DNA of 64,000 bases from Candidatus Sulfotelmatobacter sp. (GTDB lineage: Bacteria; Acidobacteriota; Terriglobia; Terriglobales; Acidobacteriaceae): the NCBI GenBank assembly GCA_036500765.1, contig DASYBM010000002.1, positions 124,001 through 188,000 on the forward strand, read 5' to 3'. The translations under genes were made by a program, and so were the position numbers. Shown one piece after another: positions 1 to 9,200 of this stretch. How positions within the stretch are numbered: position 1 is the first letter of the stretch; every line of letters starts with the position of its first letter. Below the pieces are notes generated by a model. It was not told the origin of the DNA. It did no database searches and saw only the letters and a list, made by a program, of their open reading frames with translations.

Positions 1-1
1 G

Positions 2-475
2 TACGTTCAGGAATCCACTCATCAAACCGAAAAAATTGCCGGCTATTTTTTGACCGGGACGCTCGCGGCCTTCGGGCTGGGCCGATTCGCCTCGGCTTAC
101 CTGATGCGCACGATCGCTCCGAACAAGCTGATGGGAGCGTATAGCATTGCGAACATCGTCCTGGTTTCTTTGGGCGTGCTGTTTCCGGGATGGTTCGGTT
201 TGTGGTGCGTATTTCTTACCAGCTTTTTCATGTCGCTGATGTTCCCGACAATATTTGCCCTTGGATTAAAAGGATTGGGTCCGAACACAAAAATCGGCGG
301 ATCGCTGCTGGTGATGGCGATCGTGGGCGGCGCAGCTTTGACGCCGATGATGGGATTCATTTCCGAAGCAGCCCACAGCATTGCCGTGGCCTATCTGGTT
401 CCGCTCGTCTCTTATATCTTTATCGCGATTTATTCTTTCTTCGGGTCAAAGCCGCGAACAGCGTCGGCGAGTTAA
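2..475 (+). CDS. FucP-like MFS sugar permease, 3' part only
   Basis: C-terminal fragment of a major facilitator superfamily permease of the FHS family (L-fucose/H+ symporter type) in the inner membrane. The reading frame is open from base 2, so the start lies outside the window. About 157 residues remain and hold roughly four hydrophobic segments. The stretch GGSLLVMAIVGGAALTPMMG is characteristic of FucP-like permeases. A TTG at 50 could be mistaken for a start, but the coding pattern continues upstream of it. The TAA stop overlaps the stop of the convergent RND gene (472-475), leaving no room for a terminator between them. The transported sugar cannot be decided from this part. Confidence 0.85.
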   Translation, partial: YVQESTHQTEKIAGYFLTGTLAAFGLGRFASAYLMRTIAPNKLMGAYSIANIVLVSLGVLFPGWFGLWCVFLTSFFMSLMFPTIFALGLKGLGPNTKIGGSLLVMAIVGGAALTPMMGFISEAAHSIAVAYLVPLVSYIFIAIYSFFGSKPRTASAS

Positions 476-3400
476 TCGACGTGCTCGCCCTCTTCGAACT
501 GTCCCTCGGCGGCCGGCAGCACGTCGCGCTCCCCGGCGATCCAGACGTAGAGCGTGGGCAGAAGGAAGATACTCATCACCAGGGCCGCGATCAGGCCGCC
601 GACGATCACAATGGCAAAGGGACGTTGAGAATCCGAACCGATGGCGTGCGAGAGCGCGGCGGGCAGCAGTCCTAAAGTCGCCACCAGCATGGTCATCATG
701 ATCGGGCGCAGTCGCAACACCGCGCCTTCGACCGCAGCATCTTCGATGGTGTAGCGGCGCACGCGCAACTGATTGATGTATTCCAGCATGATCACGCCGG
801 TTTGTACCGACACGCCGAACAGCGCCAGGAACCCGACTCCCGAAGAGACGCTGAAGTTCGTGCCCGTGAAAAGAAGCGCCAGCAGGCCGCCGACGGGAGC
901 GATCGCGATATTCGCCATGATCAGCATCGCCCACTTAAATGACTTGAACATCGTATAAAGAATGATAAAGATGATGAGGATCGTGATGGGCAGCACGATC
1001 AGCAGGCGCGCATTGGCTCGCTTCTGGCTGGCATATTCGCCCTCCCATTTCAGGTGATAGCCGATGGGCAGTTTCACCTGTTGCGTCACTTTGGCGATGG
1101 CTTCTTCGACCGCGCTCCCCAGATCGCGCCCGCGGACGCTGTATTTGATGGCGATATAGCGCTCGTTGCCCTCGCGATAGATTTCACTGCCGCCGTCCTC
1201 CACCTGAATCCGGCAGAGTTGCGCTAGCGAAACGCGCTCTCCCGTGGGCGATAGCAGCCGAATATTTTCGATGGCTTCTTTGGTGTCGCGGAACTGCGGG
1301 AGATAGCGCAGGACGAGATCAAAGCGCGCTTCGCCTTGCAGCACCTGGGTAAGGGCATTGCCGCCGACGGCAGTCTGGACCGCGTCCTGCACGTCGGCCA
1401 CGTTGATCTGATGGCGGGCCGCGGCACTGCGGTCCACCGTTACATTCAGGTTCGGCTGGCCGAGTACTCGAAAGACTCCGAGATCTTCAATTCCCTTGAC
1501 GCCGCGCATGACGGCCACAATCTCATCCGCTTTGCCTTCGAGCGTTTTCAAATCATCGCCATAGATCTTAGTGGCCAGTTCGCCCTTTACGCCGCTGACG
1601 GCTTCTTCCATGTTGTCTTCGATGGGTTGCGAAAAGCCCCAGAGGACGCCGGGAATTTTGTCGAGTTCGCGCTGCATGGCGGCGATCAGTTCATCTTTGT
1701 CTTCGTGGAATACCGGACGCCAGTCTTCTTTAGGCTTGAGATCGACGAAGAACTCGGTATTGAAAAAACCGGTATTGTCGGTTCCGTCGTCGGGACGGCC
1801 CACCTGGCTGGTGCATTGCGGGACTTCCGGAAAGGAGCAGAGTACGATGCGAGCCTGGTTGGCGACGCGAATGCCTTCGTCCGGCCCAGTGCTGGGAGCA
1901 AGCGTGCCCCGGACCCAAAGCGCTCCCTCGTCGAGGTGCGGCAGAAATTCGGAGCCAATCGCGCCGCCGAAGGCCAGATAACCTCCCACAGCCAACGCAA
2001 ACACGCACGCGCCAACCGTGATTACGCGATGATGAATGGCCCACCGAAGGGCGCTCCGGTAATATTTTGCTATGGCGGTCATTACCGGGTTGTGCCATTC
2101 TTTCGCTCCTTTGGCGAAGGCGAAGCTGGCCAGAACCGGCGCAATCACGATCGAAAAAAGCAGCGCCCCCAGCAGCGCAAAGGCGACGGTCCAGGCCATG
2201 GGCTTGAACAAACGGCCTTCCACCCGCTGGAGCGTGAAGATCGGCAAAAATGCGGTGATCGTGATGATAATGGCGTAGAACACCGGACGCTGCACTTCAT
2301 GCGAGGCATCGCTGATTTTTTCGATGGAGGTCTTGGTGCCGCTGCCGACGCCACTGAGACTACGCACAATATTTTCCAGCAACACAATCGCGCCTTCCAC
2401 CAGTACGCCAAAATCCAATGCGCCGATGGACAAAAGGTTGGCGGGAATGCGGCTCAGATCCAGGCAAATCGACGCAAAAAGCAGCGAGAACGGAATGGTC
2501 GCGGCGACGATGAGCGCGCCTCGCACATTCCCCAGAAACAGGAATAGGACGATTGAGACCAGGATCATGCCTTCGGTCAGGTTGTGCAGCACGGTGTGGC
2601 TGGTCAGCTTCACGAGAACGGTGCGATCGAGGAAAGGGACGATCTTCACTCCGGGCGGCAGGATGTGATCGTTCATCTCCTGGATTTTCTCGTGGAGATT
2701 TTTCAAGGCCGTATCCGCGGCCGCGCCTTTCCGCAGCAGGACGATGCCGGAGATCACATCGTCGTTGTCAATGATCTTTCCGTCGTCGCGGTGAATCGCG
2801 CGCGCAAATTGACCCAGCCTGATTTTCGGGCCCTGCGACACGACCGCAATATCTTTCACGCGCAGCGGCGTGCCGTTCCTGGTCAGGATGACCGTCTGTT
2901 CAATGTCGCGAACATGACCGACCAGGCCAACCTCGCGAACGTTAATCTGTTGCAGACCCTCTTGAATGAAACTGCCGCCCGCATTGGCGTTATTGTTGGT
3001 CAGTTGCTGCTCGACCTGAGCCAGACTCAGGCCATAGGCGATCAACTTATTGGGATCGACGCGAACCTGGTACTCGCGCGTTTGGCCGCCGAAGCTGGCG
3101 ACGTCGACGATGTCGGGAACCGACTTGAGGTTCTTCTCGATGACCCAGTCCTCGAGGTACTTCAGTTCCATCGGGTCGTACCTGGGATTGGTACTGCGCA
3201 GGGTGAAGAAATAAATCTGGCCGACCGGACTCCAGTCTGTGCCCATCTGCGGCACCACGCCAGTCGGCAACGTCACTTGGGCAAGGCGCTCGAGCACCCG
3301 CTCGCGATTCCAGGCGTTGTCGGTTCCGTCCTCGAATATGAGCTTCAGGTCGGACAGGCCGAACAAGGAAAAGGATCGCAGATGAACGATTCCGGGAATG

Positions 3401-3624
3401 CCGTTCATCGCCGTTTCCAGCGGAATTGTGACCTGCTGCTCGATTTGTTCCGCAGAAATTCCCGGCCACTGCGTGATGATTTCGACGTAATTGTCGGCAA
3501 CATCTGGATAAGCTTCGATCGGCAGGTTTCGAAATGAAAGAATGCCCCAGGCAAATAACAAAAGTGCCATGCCCAGGACGAGCAGGCGGTTATCGAGCGC
3601 GAAATCGACGACGCGGCGGATCAT
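472..3624 (-). CDS. CusA/CzcA-family heavy-metal RND efflux pump
   Basis: Inner-membrane proton-driven RND transporter of the heavy-metal efflux (HME) family, 1050 aa, the normal length. It begins with the usual cytoplasmic stub and TM1 (about residues 10-32), followed by the N-terminal porter motif NLPIEAYPDVADN. TM4 carries LDFGVLVEGAIVLLEN, which matches the HME-1 pattern DFGxxxDGAxxxxEN except that the proton-relay Asp is Glu here. The C-terminal half has a second porter domain and six more TM helices. It is the last gene of a three-gene operon (outer membrane factor, adaptor, pump); the gap to the adaptor is 12 bp. The DFG-type motif favours divalent cations (Co/Zn/Cd/Ni) over Cu/Ag, but substrate assignment is inference. 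No metal-responsive regulator is adjacent. Confidence 0.93.
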   Translation of the reverse strand: MIRRVVDFALDNRLLVLGMALLLFAWGILSFRNLPIEAYPDVADNYVEIITQWPGISAEQIEQQVTIPLETAMNGIPGIVHLRSFSLFGLSDLKLIFEDGTDNAWNRERVLERLAQVTLPTGVVPQMGTDWSPVGQIYFFTLRSTNPRYDPMELKYLEDWVIEKNLKSVPDIVDVASFGGQTREYQVRVDPNKLIAYGLSLAQVEQQLTNNNANAGGSFIQEGLQQINVREVGLVGHVRDIEQTVILTRNGTPLRVKDIAVVSQGPKIRLGQFARAIHRDDGKIIDNDDVISGIVLLRKGAAADTALKNLHEKIQEMNDHILPPGVKIVPFLDRTVLVKLTSHTVLHNLTEGMILVSIVLFLFLGNVRGALIVAATIPFSLLFASICLDLSRIPANLLSIGALDFGVLVEGAIVLLENIVRSLSGVGSGTKTSIEKISDASHEVQRPVFYAIIITITAFLPIFTLQRVEGRLFKPMAWTVAFALLGALLFSIVIAPVLASFAFAKGAKEWHNPVMTAIAKYYRSALRWAIHHRVITVGACVFALAVGGYLAFGGAIGSEFLPHLDEGALWVRGTLAPSTGPDEGIRVANQARIVLCSFPEVPQCTSQVGRPDDGTDNTGFFNTEFFVDLKPKEDWRPVFHEDKDELIAAMQRELDKIPGVLWGFSQPIEDNMEEAVSGVKGELATKIYGDDLKTLEGKADEIVAVMRGVKGIEDLGVFRVLGQPNLNVTVDRSAAARHQINVADVQDAVQTAVGGNALTQVLQGEARFDLVLRYLPQFRDTKEAIENIRLLSPTGERVSLAQLCRIQVEDGGSEIYREGNERYIAIKYSVRGRDLGSAVEEAIAKVTQQVKLPIGYHLKWEGEYASQKRANARLLIVLPITILIIFIILYTMFKSFKWAMLIMANIAIAPVGGLLALLFTGTNFSVSSGVGFLALFGVSVQTGVIMLEYINQLRVRRYTIEDAAVEGAVLRLRPIMMTMLVATLGLLPAALSHAIGSDSQRPFAIVIVGGLIAALVMSIFLLPTLYVWIAGERDVLPAAEGQFEEGEHVD

Positions 3625-3636
3625 CTATCGCTGCAC

Positions 3637-4773
3637 CTATTGTTCCACCGTGTTTTGCAGATCGAGCGCGTTCGACACGACCTGATCGCCGGGCTTGATA
3701 CCGGAAACGACCTCCTGCTGCTTATCGGGCAGCATGTTTCCGGTTACCACTTCGAGGCGTTTGAAGCGCCCGTTGCCCAGCGGGGCATAAACCCACTCGC
3801 GGTCGTGCAAGTGCAGGATCGCCGACGCCGGAATCGTGGAATGGGTTTCGGCTTGCTTGCCGTAGAACGTGGCCGTAACGAACATTCCGACCCGCATCTG
3901 TCCTGGATTCTTTACCTCCAGCCGAACTTTTGCGGTACGCAGGTTGGGGTCGAGGATGGGCAGAATGTTATCCACGCGGGCTTTGAATACTTCCTTGGGA
4001 TAGGCGTTCAGATGGATGTCGGCCGTATCGCCGACTTTCACTGCGTCCAGATCGTTCTCGTAAACGTCACAGAGAATCCAGACGTACGATAGATCGGAAA
4101 TCGTAAACGGATTCGGTCCCGAGAGACCCTGAACTCCCGAAGCATTCGTAATCTGTTGGTCGGTGATAACTCCCGAGATGGGCGCGGCGATGTCGACGAT
4201 GCCCGAGGGATGGTCTTTGTCGATGCCGAGAACACGCAACTGTTCAGTGGCGGCGTTCAGGTCGGTCTTGGCATCGGCTGCCGTCGCCTGAGCGATCTCC
4301 AGGGCACTTTTGGCGATCGCTCCTTTTTCGTAGAGCAACTGGGAGCGATCCAACTGCAAGCGAGCCAGGCGCTCCCCATTTTCGGCCTTCAGATAAGTCT
4401 GGTAGGCGCCGGAAACATCGTTGCTGCGGACTCTCAACAGCACCTGGCCCTTTTCCACGACATCGCCGAGCCTGGCCTTAACTTCAACGACACGTCCGGC
4501 AGCCAACGAAATCACCGGCACGGCGCGCGAGATGTCGGGTTGCACGACGCCGGTTGCGTTGAGCGCCGGGACCGCTTTGTGCTCGACCGCCGCCACCAGG
4601 GGGAACTGCTCCGGATGATCGACTTTGAAGTTGTTGGCATCGAGATCCGGCTGAACGACTGCCTTGGGTGGCGCCTCCGATTTGGGGTCCCCCTTGCTTT
4701 CGCTGCAACCGGTGAACCCAAGGGTCACCACGATGCAAAGAATAGTTTCTAAGAGGACCAAGCGTCGTTTCAC
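3637..4773 (-). CDS. RND efflux periplasmic adaptor subunit (CusB/CzcB-like)
   Basis: Membrane-fusion protein that bridges the RND pump and the outer-membrane channel, 378 aa. The N-terminus (MKRRLV, hydrophobic run, then LGFTGC) is a lipoprotein signal with Cys at about residue 22. A lipoyl/barrel-sandwich half motif (AGRVVEVKARLGDVVEKGQVLLRV), an alpha-hairpin around residues 125-190, and beta-barrel and membrane-proximal domains follow in the usual order. The start is GTG; it forms a GTGA 4-bp overlap with the stop of the upstream TolC-like gene, indicating translational coupling. No extra N-terminal metal-binding (YHS or His-rich) domain is visible. Confidence 0.92.
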   Translation of the reverse strand: MKRRLVLLETILCIVVTLGFTGCSESKGDPKSEAPPKAVVQPDLDANNFKVDHPEQFPLVAAVEHKAVPALNATGVVQPDISRAVPVISLAAGRVVEVKARLGDVVEKGQVLLRVRSNDVSGAYQTYLKAENGERLARLQLDRSQLLYEKGAIAKSALEIAQATAADAKTDLNAATEQLRVLGIDKDHPSGIVDIAAPISGVITDQQITNASGVQGLSGPNPFTISDLSYVWILCDVYENDLDAVKVGDTADIHLNAYPKEVFKARVDNILPILDPNLRTAKVRLEVKNPGQMRVGMFVTATFYGKQAETHSTIPASAILHLHDREWVYAPLGNGRFKRLEVVTGNMLPDKQQEVVSGIKPGDQVVSNALDLQNTVEQ

Positions 4774-6110
4774 TGAATGACCTCGCGACCCACGGCAAGA
4801 TTGAGCTGGCTGGCCGCGTTCAGATAAGAACCTACCAGGTTCAGATAATTGAGCTGCACCGAGCGGTAATCGCTTTGCGCGTTCAAAAGATCAAGCAACG
4901 AAGCCCCGCCGTGCTGATATGAAAACGTTACGGTGTCCCGCACGTGTACCGCCTGTTGCAGATATTTCTGTTTGTAGGGCTGCAAGAGGAGCACATTACT
5001 GTTCAGGGTTGCGTAGGCGGAATCCACATCGCTGAAAACCTGTGCCTGGGCGGCGTCCAGGAGCCGCTGGTTGCGTTCGATGTCGAGTTGGGTGCGCTTC
5101 TTTTCACCTTGATTTCGGTCGAAAATCCGGAGCGGAATGCTTACATTCACCCCGAAATAAAGGTCGATCGGAGGATTGCGCGCTACGTCCAACCCAAAAG
5201 TTGGATCCGTCGACCCGTTCGCGACTGCCAGTTTATAGTCGGTCTTGGCTTTATCCAGGGATTGCGTTGCCGCTTTCAGATCCGGCCGGGTGTCGAGCGC
5301 CGTCTGCCGCACATCGTCCAAAGCCGGAAGCTGATCCTTGAAATCGAATTCGCCGGTAACGTCAAATTTCTCGATCGGGGTGCGGTCGTTCAACAGCATC
5401 AGCAGCTGAATTTTCGCCGTGCGCAGGTTCACATCCGCGGTCTGCACATCCGATTGGTATTGCACTCGCTGCAACTCCAGACGGTCGAGATCGATCTCTG
5501 CAATGTCCCCCGCCTTGAATCGTTCGCGACTCACATCGAGCAAATGGTCGTAGTAGGTTAGATTCTCCTTGGCCAGGTCGAACACGGCCTTGGCTTGCAT
5601 GATATTCACAAAGGCCGTGCGGAGATTGAACAGCAAGGTCCGTTCCAGATCGGCCTGGGTTGAAATTGCGATCCCCGTTGCCTTCCTGGCGCTTTCGTAG
5701 CGGAGATCGCGTTTGTGATCGCGCTCATACAGGTAACTGAACGAGGCGGATGGAAAGAAATAGGCTAAGGGACCGTGATTCGGGCCGGCACCGAAGGGAT
5801 CGATCTGGTCGCCGGAGAGCGTCAGTCCCGGATTCGGCCGCAGGTGAGCCGTGATTTCCTGTGCCTTGGACTCGTCTATGTTTAAGGCGCCGGCTCGGAG
5901 AGTAGGGTTACTTGCCTCAAACCGCTGTTGGACTTTCTGCCAGGTCCAGGGCTCCTGGGCCTGAGCGGCAAGGCAAAGCATGAGGAGGAGACCGAAAATC
6001 CGGCCCGTGCCGTTCCCGGTGGACAATCCGGGCGGTCGCCGGTCGCAGCTCCGCCGTCGCCCAGACAGGCCTGCGCTTATATCCCACAAGTGCGAAAAGA
6101 TGGCTGGCAT
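4770..6110 (-). CDS. TolC-family outer membrane efflux channel (CzcC/CusC-like)
   Basis: First gene of the metal-efflux operon, encoding the outer-membrane factor. Two copies of the OEP repeat are visible (around 'FEASNPTLRAGALNIDESKA' and 'TALDTRPDLKAATQSLDKAK'), with long coiled-coil helices between them. Several starts are possible in one open frame: the most upstream ATG at 6245, an ATG at 6110, and a TTG at 6026. The hydrophobic signal (RIFGLLLMLCLAAQAQ) sits right after the TTG, so translation from 6026 would give a normal signal peptide, whereas the longer forms leave an odd Arg-rich leader. None has a strong ribosome-binding site. 6110 is given as a compromise; the true start may be 6026. 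Confidence 0.88.
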   Translation of the reverse strand: MPAIFSHLWDISAGLSGRRRSCDRRPPGLSTGNGTGRIFGLLLMLCLAAQAQEPWTWQKVQQRFEASNPTLRAGALNIDESKAQEITAHLRPNPGLTLSGDQIDPFGAGPNHGPLAYFFPSASFSYLYERDHKRDLRYESARKATGIAISTQADLERTLLFNLRTAFVNIMQAKAVFDLAKENLTYYDHLLDVSRERFKAGDIAEIDLDRLELQRVQYQSDVQTADVNLRTAKIQLLMLLNDRTPIEKFDVTGEFDFKDQLPALDDVRQTALDTRPDLKAATQSLDKAKTDYKLAVANGSTDPTFGLDVARNPPIDLYFGVNVSIPLRIFDRNQGEKKRTQLDIERNQRLLDAAQAQVFSDVDSAYATLNSNVLLLQPYKQKYLQQAVHVRDTVTFSYQHGGASLLDLLNAQSDYRSVQLNYLNLVGSYLNAASQLNLAVGREVIQ

Positions 6111-6287
6111 TAAAGCAGACTCATCGACCGCCGGTCGGACTAAGCATGCCAGCGGCACAACAACCCTAAATGAGGATTGTACGGAATTGAGGAGATCGCC
6201 GGGAACTATCTTTCGAGTATAGCCCGCCAATCTTCCGATTACCAAGGGCTATTGATTCACGGAAGCTTAAATCGACTCACTCGAAAA

Positions 6288-9200
6288 CTAGGGCAGCAAG
6301 CCGTAAACATCAAGTTCGGTCGCGGTCCCGACGTACACCTTTCCGTTGGCCACGGTGGGGACGGCAAACTTCACTGCCAAGCCGGCTTGATCGCGGGTTG
6401 CGTTTTGGCCTGTGTTGTAAAGTTCCCGCGCAAGGTTCGTAGCGTCGTAGGCATGCAGAACGGCATTGGTGCTTTTTACCGTCGCCAACACCCACAGCAC
6501 TCCGTTGGTTGACCCATTGGCCGAGATGACCGGTGTCGCGCCCGGATAAGCATAGAGGAGTGACGACTTTGACGTGGGCGAGGTCGACAGCTGCGCGTTG
6601 AAGAGCAAGTAAGACTTGGCATAATCCCCGACGCCACAGAAATACACGTTGTTCTGCCAATACGCGGGCATACTATGCGCCGTGGGGACTGTTCCGGCCG
6701 GCAAGACTTGCAGCACCTGATTGCCGTTCGCGTTGTACTGGCCGAGATTGGTGCGATCGATAAGATACACCATTCCCTGTTTGCCCGCGGCGACCAGCAT
6801 TTGGGTCGGCGGCGTGGGTTGGTCCGGAATCAAAAGAGGCCCGCCCGATCCCAGGTCGAGATCCGAGCTGTTGAGCACACTGAAATTCGAGGGCAGAAAA
6901 TAATCTGCAACCGATAAATCGCCGGCGTTGGCCTTCACCAGAGCTTCGCCGTAATCGCTGCCGTCGGCATTCACGTCGGTCGTCCCGTTGCCGATCGCGA
7001 AATAAATATATCCATTCTCGTCGACGGCCGGGGCGCCACCGCTCTGCCAGATTCCGGCTTGCAGGCCGTTGGGAGTGGAGACGTAGGTCGCTGTCTGCTG
7101 CAAGGTGCTTTCCGAATAGCCCATCAGCCAGCCGTGGTAAGGCAGAATGTCGCAGTGGGAACCAAACCCAATGTAAACGACGCCGTTATCCAGGAACAAG
7201 CCGGCGCGCTGGTTTTGCATCTGGGGATTGAACTTCACGGTTCCGTTGTTGGAGTTGGACGAACCTTGAATGGCCACCGGGCTGCCGGCCCGTTCCATCC
7301 CGGAGGTAATGTCAATCGCATGCAGATATTGATAATACGTAGTCACTCCGCCGTTGACGATCTTGCTGCGGGCGACTACGAACAATGTATTGGTTGCCGG
7401 ATCGATGACGGGGGTCCCAGTGATGCCGATCAGCGGCGAAATGTTCGAGCAGCCCCCGATGTCCGCCGCACTCAGCACCTGGCCGCCGGCAGGAATAAGG
7501 CTCACTTGCCACAGCGGTGCGGTCGTACTTCCATCGGCGTCGAAGGCATAGAGGCTGTCATTTTCAGTGGCCGCATACACCACGTTGCGCACGCCCGCGC
7601 CGGCGACGTTGACGCCTTGCACATAGAGCGGCTCGGCGTAAAGCTGACCGTCAACGGGATAACTGACGAGCTTGCCGAATTGGGTTGAGTTCACATTGCC
7701 AGTGGTGAGAACGGTTTCCGATAGATTTTGACCTGTACGCCCGTTGTCATTGTGATAGACCAGAGTGCCTGCAAAGCTGGTGATCACGACGGGCACCGTT
7801 GCACTCTGCGTCGTTTTTGCGGTGCTGGTGGCCGTGACCTGGTGTGAGCCCGCCATGGCCGGTCCCGTGTAAAGACCGGAAGTCGAAATCGTCCCAGTCG
7901 TAGTGTTGCCGCCGGCAATTCCGTCCACGGCCCACGTAACATTCGAACTGGCCACGCCGCTGATGTAGGCCTGGAACTGCGCGCTCTGTCCGGCAGTCAT
8001 AGAGGCCTGCACGGGCGTAATCGAAACCGTGGTGGTCGGCGAGGAGCCCGTGCCAGTCAGGGATACAGTTTGCACCGTCGTAGGATCGGTATCGCTGAAG
8101 GTAATATAGCCGGCGCGAGTGCCGGTCGCCGACGGAGAGAACGTGACGTGAACCGTGCAACTCGCCGCCGCGGACAGGGACGAGCCGCAGTTGTTGGTCT
8201 CAGCATAATCGCCGCTGGCGACGATGCCGATCACGCTCAAAGAGGAAGCCCCGCTGTTGGTCAACGTGATCGCTTGAGCTGCGCTCGTAGTCAGCACGTT
8301 CTGCGAAGCGAAGGTCAGAGTCGTGGGCGAGATCGACGCTAAGGGTCCGCCGGTCGTTCCAGTTCCATTCAGCGTGATGGACTGGGGAGTTCCAGCCACA
8401 TTGTCTGAGACCGAGATTGTCGCTGTCCGCGCGCCGGCAACCGTGGGGCTGAATACTGCGTTGATATTGCAATTCCCTCCGGCAGGCACCGTAAGACCGC
8501 AATTGTTCGACTGGGAAAAGTCGCCGGAATTCGCGCCCATGATCGTCACGCTCGAAATGGTCAAGGTGGCATTTCCGGTATTGAACAACGTCACTCCACC
8601 GGTGGCGCTGGAGGACCCAACCGCGGTGTTGGCAAATGCGATCGTGGACGAACTGAAGCTCACTACGGGCGCGGTTCCCACGCCGGTAAGGGGCGCGGTG
8701 TGCGGGCTGCCGGCGGCATTATCGATGACCGACACGCTGGCCTGGCGCGTGCCTACTGCGCTGGGGACAAAAGTCACGCTGATGGCACAACTCGTTCCCT
8801 CAGCCAGTGAGGGCCCGCAGTTGTTGGTCTGCGAGAAATCTGTGCTATTGGTTCCCGTGATGCCGATTGAAGTAATCGTCAAAGCAGCGTTGCCCGAATT
8901 GCTGAACGTGAGCACGCTTGCGGAACTGGTCGTGCCCACGGCTCGGTTGGCAAACGTGAGGCTGCTGGGGGAAAGGCCGACAACCGGTGCGATCCCTGTT
9001 CCCGTCAGAGCCGTGCTCTGAGGGCTGCCACTGGCGCTATCGCTGACCGAGATGCTGGCCGTGCGCAGGCCTGAGGCAGTGGGCGTGAAGGTCGCAGTAA
9101 TGGAGCAAAACGCCCCCGCCGCGAGCGAGGTGCCGCAGCTATTTGTCTGGGCGAAATCGCCGCTGTTGCTTCCGGTAATACTCATGCCAGTAATGGTCAG

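Noticed and set aside
472-475. overlap of the FucP-like and RND stop codons as a regulatory device
   Set aside because: Convergent stop overlaps are common in compact genomes and nothing else supports a function.
1336-2547. 403-codon plus-strand frame opposite the RND pump gene
   Set aside because: Antisense shadow of a well-supported gene; the translation shows no recognisable family and mirrors the codon bias of the pump gene.
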